This document shows positions 57,879-64,000 of a stretch of DNA of 64,000 bases, piece after piece. Where the stretch lies: the NCBI RefSeq assembly GCF_900167225.1, contig NZ_FUXH01000007.1:43632-107631 (forward strand), written 5' to 3'. The translations under genes and the position numbers were made by a program. The DNA is from Porphyromonas crevioricanis (GTDB taxonomy: Bacteria > Bacteroidota > Bacteroidia > Bacteroidales > Porphyromonadaceae). Position 1 is the first letter of the stretch. Each line of letters opens with the position of its first letter. Under the pieces are notes generated by a model. It made no database searches. It saw only the letters and a list, made by a program, of their open reading frames with translations, and was not told the DNA's origin.

Positions 57879-57913
57879 CTCAAAACGCATAAAACATATA
57901 AACCTCTTTTGTC

Positions 57914-57979
57914 TAACTTTGCGCTTGAGGGTTTCTCTTCGTTACAGTTTTGCCGGTGCAGTAAACCTTCCGGCAAAAC
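57914..57979 (+). promoter_or_regulatory. serB promoter -7 box and leader hairpin
   Basis: TAACTTTG at 57914-57921 matches TAnnTTTG. In the ~85-nt leader, GTTTTGCCGG (57947-57956) pairs perfectly with CCGGCAAAAC (57970-57979) around a 13-nt loop. No T-run follows, so it is not a terminator; mRNA stabilisation or a protein-binding site is possible. Confidence 0.5.
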
Positions 57980-58009
57980 AGATAAACCACTAAACAACGG
58001 AAAATACAG

Positions 58010-59293
58010 ATGACAACACACAAGGAACATAACAAGATTATGCTGGCGAACATCAGTGGTGTAGACCGCCCCGGTGTGACTGCCCAACTCATGGAGGTTT
58101 TAGCTCGCCACAATGCACTCATTTTGGACATCGGTCAGGCAGATATCCACAGCCATTTGAACCTGGGTATTCTCTTCCAGACAAGCGACCGTAATTCCGG
58201 AGATCTGCTCAAAGACTTGCTCTTCAAGAGCTATGAACTTAATGTTAAGATTCGCTTCTCTCCCATTAGCGATGAGGACTACTCTTCCTGGGTCAGTCTT
58301 CAGGGGAAGAACCGCTATATTATCACTATCGTAGCTCGTCAGATCACAGCACAAATGATTCAGGCAATAGCCTCGCTTAGTGCTACACAAGGCCTGAATA
58401 TAGACTCCATCAAACGACTCACCGGGCGTATTCCATTGCAAGAGACAGAGCGCAGGCCACTGGCCAGTGTAGAATTCTCCATGCGAGGAACACCCTCGGA
58501 CACCGAAGCCCTGCAAAAGAGCTTCATGGATATTTCCGGCAAGCTAAATGTAGATATCTCTTTCCAAAGAGAATCAATGTTCAGGCGTATGCGCAGACTG
58601 ATCTGCTTCGATATGGACTCCACTCTCATACAGACCGAAGTGATCGATGAACTTGCCATACGCGCCGGAGTAGGTGATGAAGTAAAAGCTATTACCGAGA
58701 GTGCCATGAGAGGAGAAATAGATTTTACCGAGAGTTTCCGGCGCAGAGTCTCCCTGCTCAAAGGCTTGGATGTATCCGTAATGCAGGATATTGCTGAAAA
58801 TCTACCCATGACAGAAGGAGTCGGCCGTCTGCTTCGTACACTCAAAATGGTGGGCTTCAAGATTGCGATCCTTTCGGGAGGATTTACTTTCTTCGGCAAC
58901 TATCTAAAAAATAAATACCCCATCGACTACATATACGCCAATGAGTTGGAAGTGAAAGATGGCAAGCTCACTGGCCGCTACTTGGGTGAAGTCGTGGATG
59001 GTCGACGCAAGGCCGAATTGCTCCGCCTGATCGCACAAGTGGAGAATGTAGACCTGATGCAGACCGTTGCCGTTGGAGACGGGGCTAACGACTTGCCCAT
59101 GCTCTCATCTGCCGGTCTGGGGATTGCTTTCCATGCCAAGCCGAAAGTTAAAGAAAGTGCTTCGCAGGCAATCAGTACGGTCGGTCTGGATGGGATCTTG
59201 TACTTCCTCGGCTATAAAGACTCTCACATAGATGAGAATAAACTGGGCATCGACATCCACAGTGGAGAAGTGAGCGGGATGTGGGGGCGTTGA
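58010..59293 (+). CDS. serB: Phosphoserine phosphatase
   Basis: HAD-superfamily enzyme releasing serine from phosphoserine. 427 residues: two ACT-like regulatory modules (~8-90 and ~100-185) and the catalytic domain with 'CFDMDSTLIQTEVIDELA' (nucleophile Asp ~203), 'ILSGGFTFFGNYL' and 'VAVGDGANDLPMLSSAGLGIAF'. In P. gingivalis the corresponding SerB is also released into host cells and acts on host phosphoproteins; whether this homologue does so is unknown. No secretion signal visible. Confidence 0.95.
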   Translation: MTTHKEHNKIMLANISGVDRPGVTAQLMEVLARHNALILDIGQADIHSHLNLGILFQTSDRNSGDLLKDLLFKSYELNVKIRFSPISDEDYSSWVSLQGKNRYIITIVARQITAQMIQAIASLSATQGLNIDSIKRLTGRIPLQETERRPLASVEFSMRGTPSDTEALQKSFMDISGKLNVDISFQRESMFRRMRRLICFDMDSTLIQTEVIDELAIRAGVGDEVKAITESAMRGEIDFTESFRRRVSLLKGLDVSVMQDIAENLPMTEGVGRLLRTLKMVGFKIAILSGGFTFFGNYLKNKYPIDYIYANELEVKDGKLTGRYLGEVVDGRRKAELLRLIAQVENVDLMQTVAVGDGANDLPMLSSAGLGIAFHAKPKVKESASQAISTVGLDGILYFLGYKDSHIDENKLGIDIHSGEVSGMWGR

Positions 59294-59411
59294 GTTCAAC
59301 TGCCTACTCCTTACCGGCGATACTCTGCCTTTTTTTCGTAAAGAGGAACATCCGTCGCCATAGCTATGTTATATCCGAGAGATAGAATTACCACTAAACC
59401 AACAACTAATT

Positions 59412-59714
59412 ATGCTAAGACATATCGTATTATTTGCCCTTGATGGGTTCCCCACTCCGGGAGATAAGCAACGCCATTTGTTGCGTATCAAAACCAGTTT
59501 GGAAGTTTTGCCACAAGAAATAAATGTGCTAAACTCTCTCTCTGTACGACTCAACGTAAATCACGAAGAAGAATACGACTTCCTTTTGGAAGCAGAGTTT
59601 AACTGTGAAGACTGCCTCAAAGCCTACCAAGATCACCCACTACACCAACGAGTAATAGAGGACTTCGTGAAGCCTTACCTCAAAAGTAGGGCCTGTGTGG
59701 ACTATATTCTTTAA
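59412..59714 (+). CDS. Dabb (stress-responsive A/B barrel) domain protein
   Basis: 100 residues, a single ferredoxin-like dimeric alpha/beta barrel. 'LRHIVLFALDGF' at the start and 'FNCEDCLKAYQDHPLHQRVIEDFVKPYL' (~64-91, cited as a region) with the H-P-x-H pattern are characteristic. Biochemical role unknown; bacterial members are small cytoplasmic proteins. It stands alone between serB and the DUF2284 gene and is followed by a short terminator. Confidence 0.85.
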   Translation: MLRHIVLFALDGFPTPGDKQRHLLRIKTSLEVLPQEINVLNSLSVRLNVNHEEEYDFLLEAEFNCEDCLKAYQDHPLHQRVIEDFVKPYLKSRACVDYIL

Positions 59715-59778
59715 GCCCAAACCTGCAACTCCAAAGAGGAAGAGAGGCAATTATCCACTCTCTTTACCGATTTATTCT

Positions 59779-59803
59779 GTTCCAAACGGAACAAGTTTTT
59801 TTT
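59779..59803 (+). terminator. Short intrinsic terminator directly before the DUF2284 start codon
   Basis: TGTTCC AAAC GGAACA followed by AG and eight T. The T-run ends 3 nt before the ATG of the next gene, so that gene needs its own start within or after the hairpin, or the hairpin acts as an attenuator. Confidence 0.65.
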
Positions 59804-59806
59804 GCA

Positions 59807-60466
59807 ATGGCCATACCACTACTCTCAGATGACTATTCTGTATCAGACAAGAGTGTGGTGTGGCCATTGTCTGCATATATCCGACACTATCATCACCCCG
59901 AAGTCTTCGTTTCCTATTGTCAAAAATGCTCTCGCTATGGACGGACCTGGAGTTGTCCTCCTTTTGATTTCTCCCCGTCGGACTATTTGTCGCCCTACCA
60001 TTCGATTGGCATTTTAGCAACACGCATTTACCCCAATCCCAATCTCAACGAGAGAATTCTCCGCCGGGAGTCTTCGATGAAAGAGCTATACGACGGATTG
60101 ATCCGGCTAGAGCGAGCAAAGCTGGATTCCGTATTGCTCGATTTAGAAAAGGAGTACCCCGGTATGCAGGCTGCCTATGCCGGTCACTGCCACTTTTGCC
60201 CCAACAGAGGATGTACACGAAGCAATGGATTACCCTGCCGTTTCCCTCATAAAATGCGCCCATCTCTTGAGGCTTTGGGGTTCGACTTGTGCCGTACCAC
60301 AACCGAATTGATGGGCATAGAACTTCAGTGGGGGCAAGATGGTCTACTCCCCGACTACTATTGCCTAATAAGTGGTTTATTGTTTTCCCCGAGTATTCCG
60401 GTCGAAAGTACTGCTGCGATACTGCTACGGCTTGGCGAACTCCGGCAAGAGACAGAGCTGCAATAG
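59807..60466 (+). CDS. DUF2284 cysteine-rich putative metal-binding protein
   Basis: 219 residues, cytoplasmic. Conserved cysteines are in 'SYCQKCSRYGRTWSCPPF' (~44-61) and 'GHCHFCPNRGCTRSNGLPC' (~126-144), a pattern for one or two metal or Fe-S sites. DUF2284 proteins are common in anaerobes and their reaction is unknown. Its ATG follows the T-run of a terminator by 3 nt. An internal start would lose conserved sequence, so the mRNA may be nearly leaderless or read through. Confidence 0.85.
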   Translation: MAIPLLSDDYSVSDKSVVWPLSAYIRHYHHPEVFVSYCQKCSRYGRTWSCPPFDFSPSDYLSPYHSIGILATRIYPNPNLNERILRRESSMKELYDGLIRLERAKLDSVLLDLEKEYPGMQAAYAGHCHFCPNRGCTRSNGLPCRFPHKMRPSLEALGFDLCRTTTELMGIELQWGQDGLLPDYYCLISGLLFSPSIPVESTAAILLRLGELRQETELQ

Positions 60467-60474
60467 CCTCCCTA

Positions 60475-60904
60475 TCACCGTGAAGAGAACCGAAATAAAA
60501 CTTCTTTTACCCGCTCTATCTTATTGTTTCTGTCGAAAGAATAAGTCTTACTTCTCACAACATTGAACTCATAGAGCAAGAGAGATCTTTCCAGACAGAT
60601 CTTAGACAGGGGCAGAGCTGCATTCAAGCCAATTTCAAAGAGAATATCTGCTAGACTAAGTATTATTAGCATCAAATCCTTGACGTTTAGTCAGGTACTC
60701 TTCAATCTTATCCGGCTCCAATGAGAGAAATAAATCCAAATCAAAGTCTGCTTTTTTGAGCAAAATGTCTTTTGTCTTATTGATTTGGGCATCAACCGTA
60801 ATCGCAAGGTTTTCTTTTCTTCCACCAAACAACAGCTGTCGGATAGAGGTCAAAAGCAGACCTATCTTCTCAATTTCTCTTAAATAAAAATCCCGTTGTT
60901 CCAT
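60475..60904 (-). pseudogene. Small helical protein gene split by a 1-nt insertion
   Basis: The first frame (60904 to 60656, 82 residues, 'EQRDFYLREIEKIGLLLTSI' start) stops at TAG just after '...KRQGFDANNT'. An overlapping frame continues as 'LSLADILFEIGLNAALPLSK' to 'SKTYSFDRNNKIERVKEVLF' and stops at 60475. Removing one base near 60664 joins them as '...GFDANNLSLADILFEIG...', about 142 residues. This order matches my memory of intact Bacteroidota proteins of this kind. Function unknown. It converges with DUF2284 at 8 nt. A sequencing error is possible. Confidence 0.65.
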
Positions 60905-61123
60905 ACACCCAATCGAGGTATCAAGTATGACTTCTCAAAGCTAAGACTATTTCCAAGGAACGTCTACCCACTGGATTTTGCCATCCGACAAGAGAAGACT
61001 CAGCCCCACACACGACTCACCCATCCGTTTGTCTGAGAAGGAAGCTGCATGCTGTCAATAAGTTATTTAGCCCGAAAACAAGCTGCGTTTTGCACAAATA
61101 TCGGATTGTACACAGTCTAATCT

Positions 61124-61154
61124 TTTGTCTATACAAAGTTTAGGTTTATATTTG
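61124..61154 (+). promoter_or_regulatory. Bacteroidota-type promoter of the ompA pair
   Basis: TTTG (61124-61127), exactly 19 bp, then TATATTTG (61147-61154): a full match to the -33/-7 consensus of the Bacteroidota main sigma factor. The start codon is 31 bp downstream. This is the best promoter in the window, as expected for an abundant porin. The rest of the gap 60905-61123 shows nothing else. Confidence 0.85.
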
Positions 61155-61184
61155 CCCTTAACGAAGCAAGAATAAAATTCTATA

Positions 61185-62339
61185 ATGAAAACTAAAGCTA
61201 TGAAAGTAAAGTACTTGATGCTTACATTGGCCGGGGTTTACGCCCTTTCAGCCTCTGCTCAGCAGGAGAATATGCCACGAATGGGGCAGACTCCCGCCAA
61301 GAATACCGCTTACGCTCGCTCTGAAGCCGGTGACAATTGGTTTGTGACTTTGCAAGGAGGTGCTGCTATGCAGTTTGGGAAAGGTAACGAGGATGCCGAC
61401 TTCTTCGACCGCCAAACTGTTGCTCCCACTTTTGCCGTAGGTAAATGGCACAATCCTTTCTTCGGGACCAGATTGCAAATGGGCTTGGGGGTATCTCACG
61501 ACTTCTCGAACAACGAAGCGAAATCCAAGTTGGAGATGAACCACGCTCGCTATGCTAACGCACACTTTGACTTTATGTTTGATGTGATTAACTACTTCAA
61601 GCCCTACAGTGAGGACCGCGTATTCCACCTTATTCCGTGGGTAGGTTTGGGTTACGATCACAAGTTTGAGAAAAACAGCAACTTCAAGGTGGATGCTCTT
61701 ACAGCCAACGCCGGTTTGATGTTTGCTTTCCGTGTGATGGAGCGTATGGACATTGTGTTGGAAAGCCAGGTAATGTATTCTGACTTCAACCTCAACACAG
61801 CTCTGCCCGAGCCTCGCTACACAGCTTGCTCCGGCATGCTCACTGCCGGTTTGAACTTCCGTATAGGAAATATCGGATGGAGCGAGATCCTACCAATGGA
61901 TTGGGGCTTGGTAAATGACCTGAACGGACAAATCAACGCCATGCGTGCTAAGAACGCAGAGTTGAGCAAGCGTCCCGTTTCTTGCCCCGAATGCCCGGAA
62001 GTTGAGCCTCGTGTAGAGCGTATCAATATGCTTTCGGACAAGTCTGTTCTTTTCCGTGCCGGCAAGACAACTGTAGACAGCGATCAAATGGTAACGATCT
62101 TCGACGTAGCTCAGTTTGCAAAGAAGAATGGCACACAGATCACCGTTACAGGCTATGCAGACAAGAAGGGCAAAGAAAGCGATCGCACCTCTGAACTTCG
62201 TGCAAAAGCCGTAGCCAAGATTCTCACCGACAAGTACGGTGTACCTTCCGACAGAATCAGCATCGAATGGAAGGGCGTATCTGAGCAAGTATACGACAAT
62301 CGCGACTGGAACCGTGTAGTAATCCTTCGCTCGAAGTAA
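61185..62339 (+). CDS. OmpA-family outer-membrane protein (Pgm7/OmpA-like), first of a tandem pair
   Basis: 384 residues. A signal peptide ends at 'SASAQ'. An eight-strand beta-barrel (~50-245) includes 'NWFVTLQGGAAMQFG' and 'FHLIPWVGLGYDHKF'. A hinge with 'KRPVSCPECPEVEPRVE' (~266-282) carries two cysteines that in P. gingivalis Pgm6/7 allow disulfide-linked heterotrimers. A C-terminal peptidoglycan-binding OmpA domain follows ('SVLFRAGKTTVDS', 'ITVTGYADKKGK', 'DWNRVVILRSK'). ATG 61200 would give a shorter signal peptide and is equally likely. It shares its promoter with the next gene, 52 nt downstream. Confidence 0.94.
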   Translation: MKTKAMKVKYLMLTLAGVYALSASAQQENMPRMGQTPAKNTAYARSEAGDNWFVTLQGGAAMQFGKGNEDADFFDRQTVAPTFAVGKWHNPFFGTRLQMGLGVSHDFSNNEAKSKLEMNHARYANAHFDFMFDVINYFKPYSEDRVFHLIPWVGLGYDHKFEKNSNFKVDALTANAGLMFAFRVMERMDIVLESQVMYSDFNLNTALPEPRYTACSGMLTAGLNFRIGNIGWSEILPMDWGLVNDLNGQINAMRAKNAELSKRPVSCPECPEVEPRVERINMLSDKSVLFRAGKTTVDSDQMVTIFDVAQFAKKNGTQITVTGYADKKGKESDRTSELRAKAVAKILTDKYGVPSDRISIEWKGVSEQVYDNRDWNRVVILRSK

Positions 62340-62391
62340 TCTCCATTGTTCTTCTCAATTATCAAACCAGAAAAATAAAAAAGACAAGAAT

Positions 62392-63603
62392 ATGAAAGCA
62401 CGTATATTGCTCTTGGCGATAGCTTCATCGACCATCTTCTTGACGGCCAATGCACAGGAACCCATGTCGCAAAATCAGCCAGGCAAAAACACCACTTTTG
62501 CCAGAGACAAAGCCTCCGACCACTGGTTCGTAGACCTGCAGGGCGGAGTGGGTATCGCTCTATTCGGCAGCAACAGAGACAAAAAAGAGTACATGGAACG
62601 CTACTCCATAACCCCTACTCTCTCTGTTGGTAAATGGCACGAACCTTATTTTGGTACACGCCTGCAGGTAATGGGCTGGAATATGAAAGGCTTCTACAAT
62701 GAAGTTAGCGGATCTCAAGGTCTCATGACAGGTCTGAAAGCCAATAACCTCTATGGGGCAGCCCACTTTGACTTCCTCTTCGATGCCACGAACTACTTTG
62801 GTGTGTATCGCCCGGATAAGTTCTTCCGCGTAATTCCTTTCGTTGGATTGGGAGCCGGCTACAAGATCAAGAGCACCAACGAAGAAGACAAAATCATGCG
62901 TGAAGCTCCAGAAAAAGGGAAAGAAAACGAGGAAGGAAGACAAAGCCGCCTCTCACCGACACTCAATGGTGGTGTGATGCTCAAGTTTCGTTTGTCTTCT
63001 TGCATAGACCTCAACTTGGAAGCTCAGACAATGCTCTCACGTATGCGTTTCATAGGCACAGATAACGACAAAGCTATCTCTGATGTAAACAGCTACCTGA
63101 CAGCAGGTTTGACCATCAACCTTGGCAAAACGACTTGGGATGAGGTAGTACCTATGGACTACAACATGATCAAGGACCTCAACAGCCAACTGAATGCTTT
63201 GCGCGCTCAGAACGAAGAGTTGAACAAGCGTCCGGTCTCTTGCCCCGAGTGTCCTGAAGCATCTGTAAGCACAACGAAGAAAGTTGTAGTAAACAATGTT
63301 GTTTACTTCCGTCTCAACTCTGCTCAGATCGATCGTCCACAGATGGTAAACATCTACAATACTGCTGAATACGCAAAGAAGAATAATCAAGATGTATACA
63401 TCGTTGGTTATGCAGACCGCGACACAGGTACGGCTGCTTACAACAAGGCTCTGTCTGAGCGTCGTGCCAAGGCAGTGGCTGAAGTCTTGACCAAGAAGTA
63501 CGGTATTGATGCTAGTCGCATCAAGATCGAATGGAAAGGCTCGGACGAACAGGTTTACGCTGAAAATGCTTGGAACCGTGTTGTAATCATGAACGTGGAA
63601 TAA
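62392..63603 (+). CDS. OmpA-family outer-membrane protein (Pgm6/OmpA-like), second of a tandem pair
   Basis: 403 residues. Signal peptide to 'TANAQ', barrel ~45-250 ('HWFVDLQGGVGIALFG', 'FFRVIPFVGLGAGYKI'), hinge 'KRPVSCPECPEASVSTT' with the same CPEC cysteines, and an OmpA C-domain ('VVYFRLNSAQIDRPQ', 'VYIVGYADRDTGTAA', 'ALSERRAKAVAEVL'). One extracellular loop (~165-185) is highly charged (K/E-rich). Tandem paralogue of the preceding gene, likely its partner in a heteromeric porin that ties the outer membrane to peptidoglycan. Confidence 0.95.
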   Translation: MKARILLLAIASSTIFLTANAQEPMSQNQPGKNTTFARDKASDHWFVDLQGGVGIALFGSNRDKKEYMERYSITPTLSVGKWHEPYFGTRLQVMGWNMKGFYNEVSGSQGLMTGLKANNLYGAAHFDFLFDATNYFGVYRPDKFFRVIPFVGLGAGYKIKSTNEEDKIMREAPEKGKENEEGRQSRLSPTLNGGVMLKFRLSSCIDLNLEAQTMLSRMRFIGTDNDKAISDVNSYLTAGLTINLGKTTWDEVVPMDYNMIKDLNSQLNALRAQNEELNKRPVSCPECPEASVSTTKKVVVNNVVYFRLNSAQIDRPQMVNIYNTAEYAKKNNQDVYIVGYADRDTGTAAYNKALSERRAKAVAEVLTKKYGIDASRIKIEWKGSDEQVYAENAWNRVVIMNVE

Positions 63604-63644
63604 GCACAAACGAATTGGAGGGGAAATATCTCCAAACATATAAG

Positions 63645-63682
63645 ACTGCCATGTGGGAGCTTTCTCACATGGCAGTTTTTTT
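63645..63682 (+). terminator. Intrinsic terminator of the ompA pair
   Basis: ACTGCCATGTG pairs perfectly with CACATGGCAGT, followed by seven T. The IS remnant begins within a few bases of the T-run. Confidence 0.95.
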
Positions 63683-63684
63683 AT

Positions 63685-64000
63685 CTTTCACAAGGCACAG
63701 CCATCCTGGCGGACAAAGGATATGCTTCTCAAAAAAATCGTTCGTACCTGCAAACACATCACCCTCAAGATGGCATTATGCACAAGGCACAACGCAACAG
63801 GGCATTGACCAAGCAAGAGAAACAGCGAAACAAAGCCATCAGTCCGATACGGACTACTATCGAACACGCCTTTGGCAATATTCGTCGGAGGTTTCATGGC
63901 GGACGATGTCGCTACCGGGGGCTTGCAAAGACCCATACCCAAAACATTCTTGAGAGCATCGCCTTTAACCTATACAGAACACCGGGGATAATTATGTCCT
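63685..64000 (+). mobile_element. 5'-truncated IS5-family transposase (continues past window end)
   Basis: In the frame set by codon 63688 the peptide reads 'SQGTAILADKGYASQKNRSY', then 'DGIMHKAQRNRALTKQEKQR', 'TTIEHAFGNIRRRF' and 'NILESIAFNLYRTPGI', open to the window end. The DKGY Asp and the Glu of 'TIEHAFG' are the last two residues of the DDE triad in IS5-group transposases. The N-terminal half with the first Asp is missing, and the preceding bases are the ompA terminator, so this end is a deletion or recombination junction. No terminal inverted repeat is visible at the left. Confidence 0.85.

Overview
The window is a Bacteroidota chromosome segment, most probably genus Porphyromonas. 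The grounds are two adjacent OmpA-family porins of the Pgm6/Pgm7 type, a SerB-type phosphoserine phosphatase, tryptophanase, a TIGR01201-like HU-related protein, Bacteroidota -7 boxes (TAnnTTTG) in place of sigma70 -10 boxes, and few Shine-Dalgarno sites. As I remember them, the P. gingivalis Pgm6/Pgm7 sequences differ clearly from these two porins, and serB lies much farther from that pair in P. gingivalis. I therefore think this is a different Porphyromonas species, but I cannot name it. No rRNA, tRNA or CRISPR array was seen.

Layout. 1-6.3 kb (mostly +): end of an Omp28-like secreted protein, a frameshifted lipoprotein, purB, an RsuA/RluB pseudouridine synthase with a long disordered N-terminus, asnS and a methyltransferase. 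6.3-19.3 kb (-): a block of envelope, repair and proteolysis genes comprising a GH3/beta-lactamase fusion, mutL, a small membrane protein, an LptA/OstA-like protein, a parvulin chaperone, recQ, clpX and clpP. 19.6-21.3 kb (+): dps, an exact 22-bp x 13 tandem array, and a GC-rich HU-like gene. 21.3-27.7 kb (-): murF-rpoN-TPR-mnmE. 28.2-37.3 kb (-): a TetR-headed envelope transport cluster made of an MMPL/RND exporter, a small membrane protein, a LolA-like periplasmic protein, a beta-barrel and two half-size ABC exporters.

37.6-43.8 kb (+): a large inverted repeat, a dihydroorotate-dehydrogenase-like protein lacking the usual active-site motif, an OmpA lipoprotein, a thioredoxin-fold lipoprotein, rmlA, rpsO and tnaA, with a lipoprotein serpin on the opposite strand. 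45.7-57.9 kb (+): tsaC-sugar transferase-ClC in overlapping order, then two LTA-synthase-type alkaline-phosphatase-fold membrane enzymes flanking topB and a copper P-type ATPase. 58-64 kb: serB, a Dabb protein, a DUF2284 metal protein, a small gene broken by a 1-nt frameshift, the two OmpA porins, and a 5'-truncated IS5-family transposase running off the window.

Most genes are housekeeping. The least explained parts are the 22-bp array beside the HU-like gene, the TetR/MMPL/LolA-like/barrel/ABC cluster (a candidate lipid or amphiphile export route), the two LtaS-type enzymes in a Gram-negative, and several single-base frameshifts.
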